A DNA stretch of 64,000 bases. Source: Shewanella insulae. Its GTDB lineage: Bacteria > Pseudomonadota > Gammaproteobacteria > Enterobacterales > Shewanellaceae. The stretch lies in assembly GCF_009831655.1 (NCBI RefSeq), contig NZ_WRPA01000003.1, positions 186,001 through 250,000 on the forward strand, read 5' to 3'. The translations under genes were made by a program, and so were the position numbers. Shown here in pieces: positions 8,643 through 18,149 of the stretch. Positions within the stretch are counted from its first letter, which is position 1; every line of letters begins with the position of its first letter. Below the pieces are notes generated by a model. The model had not been told where the DNA came from. It did not search any database and worked only from the letters and a program-made list of their open reading frames with translations.

Positions 8643-10202
8643 TTGAGCAAGAAACTTTTTAAGTCTGGCATGATTGTGAGTGCTATGACGCTGATTTCTC
8701 GTGTTTTAGGTTTAGTGCGAGATGTGGTAATAGCCAATTTAATGGGAGCAGGGAGCAGCGCCGACGTCTTCTTTTTTGCCAACAAGATCCCAAATTTTTT
8801 ACGCCGCTTGTTTGCCGAAGGCGCCTTTGCCCAGGCCTTCGTGCCCGTATTGACCGAATATCAAGAGAAACATGACGACCTAGTGGTTCGCGAATTGCTG
8901 GCCAAGGTGGCAGGTACGCTTGGACTGGTGGTGACCCTGGTAACTCTGGTGGGGGTGATCGCCTCGCCACTGTTAACGGCCCTCTTTGGCGGCGGTTGGT
9001 TTTTGGCCTGGCTAAACGATGAGCCCAATGGTCAGAAGTTTGAGCTGGCATCCTTGATGTTGAAGATCACCTTTCCTTATCTTTGGTTTATCACCTTTAC
9101 CGCCTTGGCGGGATCGATTCTCAATACCCGTGGCCGTTTTGCGGTATCGGCATTTACGCCGGTGTTTTTGAATGTGGCGATTATCAGCGCGGCGTTGTTT
9201 CTGGCACCTAAACTCGACCGGCCGGAAATAGGCTTGGCCTGGGGGGTCTTTGCCGGCGGGCTGATCCAGTTTCTGTTTCAAATCCCCTTTCTGTTAAGAG
9301 AGAAAGCGCTGGTTAAGCCGTCGTGGGGTTGGCATCACCCTGGGGTTGTTAAGATACGTACCCTGATGCTTCCGGCACTGTTTGGCGTGTCTGTGTCGCA
9401 GATCAACCTGCTACTCGATACCTTTATTGCTAGCTTCCTGGTGACGGGGTCCATCAGCTGGCTTTATTACTCTGACCGTTTGTTGGAATTCCCCTTAGGT
9501 CTTTTTGGTATTGCCATCGCTACCGTTATCTTGCCGGCACTGTCGAAGAAGCATGTCAATGCCGAAGGAGATGGTTTTGCTAAGACGATGGACTGGGGGA
9601 TCAAGGCTATTCTGCTCATGGGGGTTCCCGCCATGTGCGGTCTGATCGTCTTGGCCAAGCCGATGTTGATGGTGCTCTTTATGCGTGGCGCCTTCACCTC
9701 CGATGACGTGGATATGGCGTCATATAGCCTGATGGCCTATGGTTCAGGCCTGTTAAGCTTCATGTTGATCAAGGTCTTGGCGCCAGGATATTACTCCCGC
9801 CAAGACACTAAAACCCCTGTGCGTTACGGCATAGTTGCCATGGTGAGTAACATGGTATTTAACCTGATTTTTGTGTTTCCCTTCGGTTATGTGGGGCTGG
9901 CGATTGCTACCTCGCTGTCGGCGCTGCTCAATGCCAGCCTGCTCTATAGAGGCCTGCACCGCGCCGGGGTGTACCAAATTCCTCGCCAGACCTTTGTGTT
10001 TATGGGAAAAACCCTGGTGGCCGCAGGGTTGATGATTATTGCCTTATACCAACTGTTACCAAGCATGGATACTTGGTTGACACTCTCCTTTGTGGCAAGG
10101 GCAACTCAGCTTGCCTATTTGATTGGTGTTGGGGCTGTGGTCTACCTCCTGGCTATGTTATTGTTAGGAATTCGCCCCTGGAGGATGAAAGCTGGGTTTT
10201 GA
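8643..10202 (+). CDS. murJ: Lipid II flippase MurJ
   Basis: This inner-membrane MOP-superfamily transporter flips undecaprenyl-PP-MurNAc-pentapeptide-GlcNAc for peptidoglycan synthesis. The 519 aa show about 14 hydrophobic helices. The N-terminal core is SGMIVSAMTLISRVLGLVRD, then IPNFLRRLFAEGAFAQAFVP (functionally important Arg/Asp cluster). The reading frame is open upstream to another TTG at 8604. The TTG at 8643 is preceded by AGGGGGAG at 6-8 nt and gives the usual MSKKLFKSG N-terminus, so it is the real start; no ATG fits. ribF follows at 65 nt. Confidence 0.96.
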   Translation: MSKKLFKSGMIVSAMTLISRVLGLVRDVVIANLMGAGSSADVFFFANKIPNFLRRLFAEGAFAQAFVPVLTEYQEKHDDLVVRELLAKVAGTLGLVVTLVTLVGVIASPLLTALFGGGWFLAWLNDEPNGQKFELASLMLKITFPYLWFITFTALAGSILNTRGRFAVSAFTPVFLNVAIISAALFLAPKLDRPEIGLAWGVFAGGLIQFLFQIPFLLREKALVKPSWGWHHPGVVKIRTLMLPALFGVSVSQINLLLDTFIASFLVTGSISWLYYSDRLLEFPLGLFGIAIATVILPALSKKHVNAEGDGFAKTMDWGIKAILLMGVPAMCGLIVLAKPMLMVLFMRGAFTSDDVDMASYSLMAYGSGLLSFMLIKVLAPGYYSRQDTKTPVRYGIVAMVSNMVFNLIFVFPFGYVGLAIATSLSALLNASLLYRGLHRAGVYQIPRQTFVFMGKTLVAAGLMIIALYQLLPSMDTWLTLSFVARATQLAYLIGVGAVVYLLAMLLLGIRPWRMKAGF

Positions 10203-10267
10203 TTGCTGATTATCCTTCTCAGCTGGTATATAATCCGCGAACTTATGCTTGCTAGTTATTGAATGTA

Positions 10268-11203
10268 ATGGAACTGATCCGCGGTATACATAATATTTTA
10301 CCCAGACACCAGGGTTGCGTGCTGACTATTGGGAACTTTGATGGCGTGCATCGTGGGCATGCCGAAGTCATTGCGGCCCTTGTAAAAAAAGCCAAGCAAC
10401 ATGGGGTTCCTGCGACACTCATGACTTTCGAACCTCAGCCGCAAGAGTTGTTTAAGGGGGAGAATGCCCCGGCCAGGCTGAGCCTGCTTCGCGATAAGAT
10501 TGTCTTGCTCGACGAGTTAGGCATAGATCGCCTGCTTTGCGTCAATTTCAATAAGAAGTTTGCCGCCATGCCCGCCGAAGCCTTTGTCGAGGAGCTTCTG
10601 GTGAAGCAGCTCGGGGTGAAATACCTGGTGGTGGGGGATGACTTCTGTTTTGGCAAGCAGCGACGCGGTAACTTTGAGATGCTAAAGGCTGCGGGCGAGA
10701 AACATGGTTTTGCGGTGGTTAATACTCAGAGTTTTATCCTGGGTGACAAGCGAGTGAGCTCCACCGAGATTCGGGCACTGCTCGCCAAGGGCAACCTGGA
10801 ACAGGCAAGGCGCCTGCTAGGTCATCCTTTCGCACTGAGTGGTAAGGTTGCCCATGGGGAGAAAATCGGCCGTACCATAGGCTTTCCCACCGCCAATATC
10901 GCCTTGAAACGCAAGGTATCTCCGGTTAGGGGGGTCTTTGCCGTCAAGTTGTATTGGGATGGTAGTGATATCTATGAAGGGGTGGCCAATGTTGGCTTTA
11001 GGCCTACGGTCAACGGACAAAACTGTCAGTTAGAAGTCCATCTATTTGATTTTGAAGGGGACCTTTATGGTCGTACCGTCGAAGTCGAGTTGGTGGCAAA
11101 GATTAGGGACGAACAGCCATTTAAGTCATTAGATGCGCTGAAGCTACAAATTAAAGATGATGCTGACAGGGCTAAGGCCCTGCTTGGCTGCGATGCAGGC
11201 TGA
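10268..11203 (+). CDS. ribF: Bifunctional riboflavin kinase / FMN adenylyltransferase
   Basis: This cytoplasmic enzyme makes FMN from riboflavin and then FAD. The 311 aa hold an N-terminal nucleotidyltransferase domain (GNFDGVHRGHAEVI near residue 20, the HxGH-like site) and a C-terminal flavokinase domain (GRTIGFPTANI near 200, with the FEGDLYGRTVEVELVAKIR block near 275). The open frame begins at a TTG nine bases upstream; the ATG giving MELIRGIHNI matches the family. It precedes ileS by 32 nt, as in many gammaproteobacteria, and is probably co-transcribed with the ileS-lspA-fkpB-ispH run. Confidence 0.97.
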   Translation: MELIRGIHNILPRHQGCVLTIGNFDGVHRGHAEVIAALVKKAKQHGVPATLMTFEPQPQELFKGENAPARLSLLRDKIVLLDELGIDRLLCVNFNKKFAAMPAEAFVEELLVKQLGVKYLVVGDDFCFGKQRRGNFEMLKAAGEKHGFAVVNTQSFILGDKRVSSTEIRALLAKGNLEQARRLLGHPFALSGKVAHGEKIGRTIGFPTANIALKRKVSPVRGVFAVKLYWDGSDIYEGVANVGFRPTVNGQNCQLEVHLFDFEGDLYGRTVEVELVAKIRDEQPFKSLDALKLQIKDDADRAKALLGCDAG

Positions 11204-11235
11204 GTGCTATCAGCTAAATTAACGGTATAGGATCA

Positions 11236-14058
11236 ATGAGCGACTATAAATCTACTTTAAACTTGCCGGAAACTGAGTTTCCGATGCGTGGTAATCTGGC
11301 AAAACGCGAGCCAGAGATGTTGAAATCTTGGACAGAAAACAAGCTGTACCAAAAGATTCGTGAAAGCCGCACAGGTGCCAAGCCATTTATTCTGCACGAT
11401 GGCCCACCGTACGCTAACGGTAGCATTCATATTGGTCACTCAGTAAATAAGATCCTTAAAGACATTATTATCAAGTCTAAGACGCTGTCAGGCTTCGATG
11501 CGCCTTATATACCAGGTTGGGATTGTCACGGTCTGCCAATCGAGCTTAAGGTCGAGCAGAAGGTGGGTAAGCCTGGGCAGAAGGTGTCTGCGGCTGAGTT
11601 CCGCCAAAAGTGTCGCGAGTACGCCGCGGCTCAGGTTGACGGCCAACGTGAAGACTTTATCCGCCTCGGCGTGCTGGGCGACTGGCAAAATCCTTACCTC
11701 ACCATGAACTTCGATACAGAGGCTAACATAGTTCGCTCTTTGGCTAAGGTGATCGACAATGGCCACCTGCATAAAGGCGTTAAGCCTGTGCACTGGTGTA
11801 CCGATTGTGGTTCTGCACTGGCTGAAGCCGAGGTGGAATATGAAGATAAGACCTCGCCGGCAATCGATGTTACTTTCAAGGCGGTAGACCAAGCCGCCGT
11901 GTTGGCTAAATTTGGCTTGGAGCAGTGTGACGCCGAAGTTGCGACCGTTATCTGGACGACAACGCCTTGGACACTGCCTGCTAACCGCGGCCTCTCTATG
12001 GCTGGCGATATCGATTACGATCTGGTCGAGTTCACTAAAGAAGGTAGCAAGCATGCGATCATAGTGGCGCAGGAGCTGGTTGAGTCTTGCATCGAGCGTT
12101 ACGGCGCCGAGTCGCACCACGTACTAGGTTCAGCCAAAGGCCAATCGCTAGAGCTACTGCGTTTTAAGCATCCTTTCTATGATTTCGATGTGCCTGTTAT
12201 CATCGGTGACCACGTCACCGTCGATTCGGGTACCGGTGTCGTACACACCGCGCCGGGCCATGGTCAGGACGACTTCGTGATCGGTCAAAAATATGGCCTG
12301 GAAGTGGCTAACCCAGTAGGGGATAACGGCGTTTATAAGGCTGATACCGAGTTCTTTGCCGGTCAGCATGTCTTTAAAGCTAACGATAATGTAGTTGCCC
12401 TGCTCGAAGAGAAAGACGCGCTGCTGAATCATGTGGCCTATCGTCACAGTTACCCACACTGCTGGCGCCATAAGACGCCTATTATCTTCCGCGCGACGCC
12501 GCAGTGGTTCATCTCTATGGACCAGAAAGGGCTGCGCACTCAGTCACTGAGCGAGATCGAGAAAACACAATGGATCCCTGACTGGGGTCAGAGCCGCATC
12601 GAGAAGATGGTTGAGAACCGTCCCGATTGGTGTATCTCACGTCAACGTACCTGGGGTGTACCTATTACCCTGTTCGTACATCGTGAAACCGAAGATCTAC
12701 ACCCTGATAGCGTTGCCCTGATGGAGCGTGTAGCCCATCGCATCGAGCAGGAAGGCATTCAGGCTTGGTGGGATCTCGACGCATCAGAGCTACTGGGCGA
12801 TGAAGCCGACCAATACCGTAAGGTTACCGATACACTAGATGTATGGTATGACTCAGGTTCTACCTTCTCGTCAGTGGTTGCCGCGCGTCCAGAATACAAT
12901 GGTCATCCTGTCGACCTTTATCTGGAAGGTAGTGACCAGCACCGTGGTTGGTTCATGTCGTCACTGATGATCTCTACCGCCATGAGCGGTAAGGCGCCAT
13001 ACAAGCAGGTATTGACCCATGGTTTCACTGTGGACGGTCAGGGCCGTAAGATGTCTAAGTCTATCGGTAACGTGATTGCGCCACTTCAGGTCACCAATAA
13101 GCTAGGTGCCGATATTCTACGCCTTTGGGTGGCGGCGACCGATTACAGCGGCGAGATGACAGTGTCGGACGAGATCCTTAAGCGTAGTGCCGATGCCTAC
13201 CGTCGTATCCGTAACACGGCGCGTTTCCTGCTGGCTAACCTGAACGGATTCGATCCGGTTAAAGACACGGTTGCCGTCGAAGATATGGTGGCACTGGATC
13301 GCTGGGTGGTTCGTCGCGCAGCTGCGCTGCAAACCGAGATCTTGGAGGCCTACGAGCAATATAACTTCCACTTGGTGACCCAGAAACTGATGCAGTTCTG
13401 CTCTGTCGAGCTAGGCAGCTTCTATCTGGATATCATCAAAGACAGACAATACACGGCTAAGGGTGACAGCTTGGCCCGTCGCAGCTGCCAGAGCGCACTG
13501 TTCCTGATCGCCGAAGCCATGGTGCGCTGGATTGCACCTATTCTAAGCTTCACCGCCGATGAGGTATGGCAATCGCTGCCGGGTGAACGCGAAGAGTATG
13601 TCTTTACCCAGACTTGGTACGAGGGCCTGGCTTTTGTGACCCTAGACAGCGATTTGAGCGATGATTACTGGGCGAGCCTGATCACCGTACGTGATGAGGT
13701 AAATAAGGCCATCGAACAGGCTCGCCGTGAGCAGCGTGTAGGTGGCTCGTTAGAAGCCGAAGTGACTCTCTATGCGGATGAGGCGTTAAGTGAGTCTCTG
13801 GCGACGCTGGGCGATGAGCTGCGTTTCGTGCTCTTGACCTCCAATACCCAGATCGCGCCTCTGGCGAGCGCCGGTGACGATGCGGTTGAGACTGAGTTGG
13901 CCGGACTTAAGCTATTAGTGGCTAAGACTGAGGCGGCTAAATGCGATCGTTGTTGGCACCACAGAGAAGATGTGGGTCAGGTCGAAGCGCATCCTCTGCT
14001 ATGTACCCGTTGTGTCACCAACATCGAAGGTGACGGCGAAGTTCGTCAGTTCGCATAA
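11236..14058 (+). CDS. ileS: Isoleucyl-tRNA synthetase
   Basis: This class I synthetase charges tRNA-Ile and edits valine. The 940 aa contain the HIGH motif in [13 protein letters not shown] (about residue 60), the CP1 editing domain ([12 protein letters not shown] and [10 protein letters not shown]), the KMSKS loop [10 protein letters not shown] (about 604) and a C-terminal zinc ribbon CDRCWHH...CTRC near 905-930. Presence of the C-terminal zinc finger and overall length place it in the E. coli-like bacterial type. AGGATCA sits before the ATG. lspA begins 9 nt after its stop. Confidence 0.98.
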   Translation: MSDYKSTLNLPETEFPMRGNLAKREPEMLKSWTENKLYQKIRESRTGAKPFILHDGPPYANGSIHIGHSVNKILKDIIIKSKTLSGFDAPYIPGWDCHGLPIELKVEQKVGKPGQKVSAAEFRQKCREYAAAQVDGQREDFIRLGVLGDWQNPYLTMNFDTEANIVRSLAKVIDNGHLHKGVKPVHWCTDCGSALAEAEVEYEDKTSPAIDVTFKAVDQAAVLAKFGLEQCDAEVATVIWTTTPWTLPANRGLSMAGDIDYDLVEFTKEGSKHAIIVAQELVESCIERYGAESHHVLGSAKGQSLELLRFKHPFYDFDVPVIIGDHVTVDSGTGVVHTAPGHGQDDFVIGQKYGLEVANPVGDNGVYKADTEFFAGQHVFKANDNVVALLEEKDALLNHVAYRHSYPHCWRHKTPIIFRATPQWFISMDQKGLRTQSLSEIEKTQWIPDWGQSRIEKMVENRPDWCISRQRTWGVPITLFVHRETEDLHPDSVALMERVAHRIEQEGIQAWWDLDASELLGDEADQYRKVTDTLDVWYDSGSTFSSVVAARPEYNGHPVDLYLEGSDQHRGWFMSSLMISTAMSGKAPYKQVLTHGFTVDGQGRKMSKSIGNVIAPLQVTNKLGADILRLWVAATDYSGEMTVSDEILKRSADAYRRIRNTARFLLANLNGFDPVKDTVAVEDMVALDRWVVRRAAALQTEILEAYEQYNFHLVTQKLMQFCSVELGSFYLDIIKDRQYTAKGDSLARRSCQSALFLIAEAMVRWIAPILSFTADEVWQSLPGEREEYVFTQTWYEGLAFVTLDSDLSDDYWASLITVRDEVNKAIEQARREQRVGGSLEAEVTLYADEALSESLATLGDELRFVLLTSNTQIAPLASAGDDAVETELAGLKLLVAKTEAAKCDRCWHHREDVGQVEAHPLLCTRCVTNIEGDGEVRQFA

Positions 14059-14067
14059 GGGATTCGA

Positions 14068-14580
14068 ATGCCATCTAGCTGGAAAGAGAGTGGCTTGCGT
14101 TGGTATTGGGTAGTTGTATTGGTGTTTATCGCCGATCAACTATCCAAACAATGGGTATTAGCCAATTTTGACCTGAGAGAGTCAATTAACCTGCTGCCAT
14201 TTTTTAATTTCACCTATGTGAGAAATTATGGTGCCGCCTTTAGTTTTTTGAGTGATGCCGGAGGGTGGCAGCGTTGGCTGTTTACTTTGGTTGCCGTCGG
14301 CTTCAGTACCTTGCTGACCGTCTGGTTACGTAAGCAATCGAAAGGATTGTGGCGATTGAACCTAGCCTATACCTTGGTAATAGGTGGAGCGCTGGGCAAT
14401 TTAATCGATCGCTTGCAGCATGGCTTTGTGGTCGATTTTCTCGATTTTTATTGGAAGACCAGCCATTTCCCTGCTTTCAACATTGCCGATTCGGCGATCT
14501 GTGTTGGCGCCGGACTCATCATCTTAGATTCGTTTATTTCGGAGCGTAAGCCAAACGGCGAAGACGTTGCAAAGGGGTAA
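14068..14580 (+). CDS. lspA: Lipoprotein signal peptidase II
   Basis: This inner-membrane aspartyl protease removes signal peptides from diacylglyceryl-prolipoproteins. The 170 aa have four hydrophobic segments. The catalytic aspartates appear in GALGNLIDRLQHGFVVDFLDFY and FPAFNIADSAI. It sits 9 nt after ileS and 3 nt before fkpB, the classical ileS-lspA-slpA-lytB arrangement. Confidence 0.97.
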   Translation: MPSSWKESGLRWYWVVVLVFIADQLSKQWVLANFDLRESINLLPFFNFTYVRNYGAAFSFLSDAGGWQRWLFTLVAVGFSTLLTVWLRKQSKGLWRLNLAYTLVIGGALGNLIDRLQHGFVVDFLDFYWKTSHFPAFNIADSAICVGAGLIILDSFISERKPNGEDVAKG

Positions 14581-14583
14581 GAA

Positions 14584-15006
14584 GTGACAGTTACACGTTC
14601 ATTATTGTGCCATATGAATATTGTGCTGGAGGATGGCTCAACCGCCGATAGCACTAAATCATCAGGTAAACCCGCCCAGTTAAATATTGGCGATCAGAGC
14701 TTGAGCCCCGCGTTTGAGGCCGAGCTTGAGGGGTTGAAGCAAGGGGATAAGCATAGCTTTACCCTAGCGGCAGCCGATGCCTTCGGTGAGTCAAATCCTG
14801 ACGCCATTCATCATATGGACAGGAGTAAGTTTCCGGCCGATATGACACTGGAAACGGGCGTTATCGTCAGCTTTGCCGGTCCGGGTGGCAGTGAGATCCC
14901 TGGTATTGTTCGCGAGGTCATTGGGGATTCGGTAACCGTAGATCTTAACCATCCATTAGCGGGCCGGGCCGTGACATTTGAATTGGAAGTGGTTCAGGAG
15001 CTCTAA
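14584..15006 (+). CDS. fkpB: FKBP-type peptidyl-prolyl isomerase FkpB (SlpA)
   Basis: This cytoplasmic SlyD-like prolyl isomerase assists protein folding. The 140 aa hold a short FKBP domain interrupted by an insert-in-flap domain ([22 protein letters not shown]), without the His-rich SlyD tail. Translation starts at a GTG only 3 nt after lspA; an in-frame ATG 30 nt further in would delete the first strand, so GTG is preferred. It is flanked tightly by lspA and ispH (2-nt gap), indicating one transcript. Confidence 0.94.
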   Translation: MTVTRSLLCHMNIVLEDGSTADSTKSSGKPAQLNIGDQSLSPAFEAELEGLKQGDKHSFTLAAADAFGESNPDAIHHMDRSKFPADMTLETGVIVSFAGPGGSEIPGIVREVIGDSVTVDLNHPLAGRAVTFELEVVQEL

Positions 15007-15008
15007 TC

Positions 15009-15959
15009 ATGACGCAACCTCCACAAAGTCTACAGATAAAGCTGGCTAACCCGCGCGGTTTTTGTGCCGGTGTCGATCGGGCTATCAGCATAGTCGAAAG
15101 AGCGCTCGAGCTGTTTTCGCCGCCTATTTATGTGCGCCACGAAGTGGTGCATAACCGATATGTTGTGCAAAACCTCAAAGACAGAGGCGCAGTGTTTGTC
15201 GATGAGCTGGATCAGGTACCTGATGACAGCATAGTGATCTTCAGTGCCCACGGTGTATCTCAGGCGGTTCGCGCCGAGGCGAAGAAGCGCGGTCTGAGGG
15301 TATTCGATGCGACCTGTCCCTTGGTGACCAAGGTCCACCTTCAGGTTACCCGTGCCAGTCGCAAGGGAATTGAGTGCATCCTTATCGGTCATGCGGGCCA
15401 CCCTGAGGTAGAAGGCACCATGGGACAGTACGACAACCCTGAGGGGGGTGTGTTGTTGGTGGAGTCGCCAGCCGATGTAGAGGCTTTGGTGGTGAAAGAT
15501 CCGGAAAATCTCTGCTTCGTGACACAGACAACCCTGTCTATGGATGATACTGCAGACGTTATTGCCGCCTTGCAGAAACGCTTCCCGTCAATCCAGGGAC
15601 CGCGTAAAGACGATATCTGTTATGCGACTCAAAACAGACAGGATGCGGTACGTAATGTTGCCGATGATGTCGATCTCTTTATTGTGGTGGGCTCCAAGAA
15701 CAGCTCTAATTCAAACCGTTTGATGGAGTTGGCCATCAAGAAAGGCACACAGGCCTACTTGGTCGACAATGCCGACGATATACAGTCTGAATGGTTTGAC
15801 AATATCGAGAAGGTTGCCGTGACCGCCGGGGCGTCGGCGCCAGAGGTGTTAGTACAACAAGTGATCGATGCGATTGCCAAGTTAGCACCGAGTGTGATCA
15901 CAGAGGTTGAGGGGCGTAAGGAAGATACAGTGTTCGCAGTTCCGGCTGAATTGCGTTAG
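15009..15959 (+). CDS. ispH: 4-hydroxy-3-methylbut-2-enyl diphosphate reductase
   Basis: IspH performs the last MEP-pathway step, reducing HMBPP to IPP and DMAPP with a [4Fe-4S] cluster. The three conserved cluster cysteines are visible in [13 protein letters not shown] (near 20), [10 protein letters not shown] (near 103) and [11 protein letters not shown] (near 204). The HGV and [14 protein letters not shown] substrate-binding segments are also present. The 316-aa length is standard. It is the last gene of the ribF-ileS-lspA-fkpB-ispH run and is closed by a terminator. Confidence 0.98.
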   Translation: MTQPPQSLQIKLANPRGFCAGVDRAISIVERALELFSPPIYVRHEVVHNRYVVQNLKDRGAVFVDELDQVPDDSIVIFSAHGVSQAVRAEAKKRGLRVFDATCPLVTKVHLQVTRASRKGIECILIGHAGHPEVEGTMGQYDNPEGGVLLVESPADVEALVVKDPENLCFVTQTTLSMDDTADVIAALQKRFPSIQGPRKDDICYATQNRQDAVRNVADDVDLFIVVGSKNSSNSNRLMELAIKKGTQAYLVDNADDIQSEWFDNIEKVAVTAGASAPEVLVQQVIDAIAKLAPSVITEVEGRKEDTVFAVPAELR

Positions 15960-15978
15960 ATATCTTGTTGTTTTGACG

Positions 15979-16006
15979 AAAAAAGGAGGCTTAGGTCTCC
16001 TTTTTT
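15979..16006 (+). terminator. Terminator after ispH
   Basis: AAAAAAGGAG / CTCCTTTTTT with an 8-nt loop, 19 nt after the ispH stop. Confidence 0.9.
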
Positions 16007-16190
16007 GTTGGTTGAAAAATGCCATGGGAATATTGAAATTCTTTTTTAGACCTAATATTACTAGCGAGTAACATTCGACTAATCTATGATTAACTAGTAT
16101 AGTTTAAAGTTATGCTAACATTCAGATTTTAAAAGACTAAACGGCTCAGGCGACTGTCAAAAGTATGGCTAATATCGGAGATTTGACATC

Positions 16191-16718
16191 ATGGTGAAAC
16201 GTGGGAAAGGGTTTTCCCTAATTGAGGTGATGGTATCACTCGTCATTCTTGTTATTGGCCTGATCGGCATATTTAATCTTCACGTGGTTTCGAAACGAGG
16301 TAGCTTCGAGTCTTTTCAGCAGACCCAGGCTTCATACTATGCCAACGATATCATTAATCGCATGCGGTTAAATTCAACTCAATTAGCTAGCTACGCAGGT
16401 ACCTTTAGTGGTGCACCATCTTTGCCTTCTCTAGCTTGCACTGGTGCAGCTTTGTGTTCTCCTGTTCAGACTGTCGCTTGGGATCTATATGAGTGGCGTT
16501 CAGCCTTTATTGGTGCAGCTGAAGTTGTGGGAGGGAAAAATGTTGGGGGGTTAGACACTCCGACAGCCTGTGTCACTGTCAATGGTAATACGGTTAATGT
16601 CGTGATGGCTTGGAAAGGCATAAGAGCAACATCCGATGGAGGAAGCTCGGGTGATTGTGGCAGTGCGAGTAAAAGACGCCGCCTATATTCAATTCAAACA
16701 GTCATAGTGAGTACATAG
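16191..16718 (+). CDS. pilV: Type IV pilus minor pilin PilV
   Basis: PilV is a minor prepilin that joins the tip complex of type IVa pili. It begins with a short basic leader and the prepilin peptidase site KG|FSLIEVMVSL (cleavage after Gly, Glu at +5), followed by the hydrophobic N-terminal helix. Two Cys-rich pairs near residues 83-89 and 125-150 are typical disulfide positions. The 175-aa length fits. It opens the pilV-W-X-Y1-E cluster; pilW follows without a gap. The 184 bp before it, after the ispH terminator, is AT-rich and presumably carries the cluster promoter, but I see no clear consensus. Confidence 0.92.
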   Translation: MVKRGKGFSLIEVMVSLVILVIGLIGIFNLHVVSKRGSFESFQQTQASYYANDIINRMRLNSTQLASYAGTFSGAPSLPSLACTGAALCSPVQTVAWDLYEWRSAFIGAAEVVGGKNVGGLDTPTACVTVNGNTVNVVMAWKGIRATSDGGSSGDCGSASKRRRLYSIQTVIVST

Positions 16719-16724
16719 GTGAGT

Positions 16725-17705
16725 ATGGCTTTGAAAATAAAAAATAAACAGCTGGGCCTGTCACTCGTTGAGATGATGGTTGCTCTCGTTATCAGTCTGT
16801 TTTTATCGGCAGGTCTGTTTACTATGTTCAGTATGTCGTCCTCGAATGTGACGACTACAAGCCAGTTTAATCAATTGCAAGAAAATGGACGGATAGCTCT
16901 TGCCATAATGGAGCGTGATATCTCTCAGCTAGGATTTATGGGGGATATTACAGGAACGGATTTTGTTGTAGGGACAAACACAGTTCTCGAAGTGCCGACA
17001 ACGGGCTTCGATGATTGCGTTGGCGCCGGATTAAATAATGCAACGCTTCCTAATACGCAACCTGCTCATTTTAGGCGATTGTGGGGATACGAAAGTGGTG
17101 TTGGAAGTAGCTCATTAACCTGCTTGGCTGGTGTGACGGTTAATAAAAATACCGATGTTTTACAGATGAAGCGATTTATTGGGCCTAGTGTCGCAAATGG
17201 TAATAGTGACGCTATCTTTGCTGCAACAAACTCCAGTGAAGTTGCATTTTTTGTTGGTGGCACCCCTGCTGCTGCGCTGACCAATCCTCGAATCTGGGAG
17301 TATCAGCATCATGTCTATTATATTGCAGATGATGCGGCAGGAACGCCGGTGTTAAGACGTATTACCCTAACCGATAGTGGAATGAATAATTTTGAGCAGT
17401 TGGTTGAGGGTATTGAGAATGTTCGTTTCCTTTATGGGTTTGATAATGATGGTGATAGTACACCAGATCGTTACATTCCTGAGTCTCAGGTAACCTCTTT
17501 AATGTGGGATAACGAATCATTTCAACGTTTGGTCGCGATAAAGGTTTTTGTTCTGGTTCGTTCGGTTCAAAGCGATCCTTCTTATACGAATGAGACCACC
17601 TATCAATTGGGTGACAAACAGATACAGCCTATTAAAGATAGTTTTAGACGTAAGGTTATGTCGACAACCGTTGTGCTTGAAAACCCTGTATTGATAAGGA
17701 GTTAA
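16725..17705 (+). CDS. pilW: Type IV pilus minor pilin PilW
   Basis: PilW is a larger minor prepilin of the pilus-priming complex. The leader ends KNKQLG|LSLVEMMVALVIS with Glu at +5. The 326-aa body contains the PilW pattern QLQENGRIALAIMERDISQLGFMG and a late VEGIENVRFLYGFDNDGD segment. The frame also opens at a GTG (16719) abutting the pilV stop; AGGTGAGT directly before the ATG at 16725 supports that ATG. pilX starts 2 nt downstream. Confidence 0.9.
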   Translation: MALKIKNKQLGLSLVEMMVALVISLFLSAGLFTMFSMSSSNVTTTSQFNQLQENGRIALAIMERDISQLGFMGDITGTDFVVGTNTVLEVPTTGFDDCVGAGLNNATLPNTQPAHFRRLWGYESGVGSSSLTCLAGVTVNKNTDVLQMKRFIGPSVANGNSDAIFAATNSSEVAFFVGGTPAAALTNPRIWEYQHHVYYIADDAAGTPVLRRITLTDSGMNNFEQLVEGIENVRFLYGFDNDGDSTPDRYIPESQVTSLMWDNESFQRLVAIKVFVLVRSVQSDPSYTNETTYQLGDKQIQPIKDSFRRKVMSTTVVLENPVLIRS

Positions 17706-17707
17706 AG

Positions 17708-18145
17708 ATGATGAAGAAACAGCAGGGAATCGTACTTTTTCTCTCTTTGATTATTCTCATTATCATGACTGTAATTGGTGTCTCGTTAGCCGTTAACTCG
17801 ACCCAATCTCTGCGAATGTCTGGTGCAGGATCCGAAAGGTTAGAGGCTAAAGCGATAGCAAATGGTGGATTATCGCAAATTATCAGTAATTACGCTGGCG
17901 CAGCCTTCGCTAATCTTGACAGCGAAGTTAATGAAACGACGTTTAATAGCACGCAAGTTATAACGCCACTCCCCGAGGGGGGAGTTAGGGATGTTGGCTG
18001 CCAAAGAACAACCAATGCCACCGGGGCTAACTTAGTGAGCTGTCGTCGTGCTCAGGTTACCAGTACTGCCGTTTTCGGTCGTGACAATCTCGGCTCTTTA
18101 ACCGTCGCTTCAGGTATCGAACAGCAAGTGCTTACAGGAAACTAG
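17708..18145 (+). CDS. pilX: Type IV pilus minor pilin PilX
   Basis: This 145-aa PilX-type protein has a short basic leader MMKKQQG followed by IVLFLSLIILIIMTVIGVSLA. As usual for PilX/GspK-like members, the +5 Glu of other pilins is absent. SMRMSGAGSERLEAKAIANGGL-like segments after the helix match PilX N-terminal families. It is sandwiched between pilW (2 nt) and pilY1 (4 nt), so it is translated from the same mRNA. The second Met, three bases in, is an equally possible start. Confidence 0.88.
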   Translation: MMKKQQGIVLFLSLIILIIMTVIGVSLAVNSTQSLRMSGAGSERLEAKAIANGGLSQIISNYAGAAFANLDSEVNETTFNSTQVITPLPEGGVRDVGCQRTTNATGANLVSCRRAQVTSTAVFGRDNLGSLTVASGIEQQVLTGN

Positions 18146-18149
18146 GATT

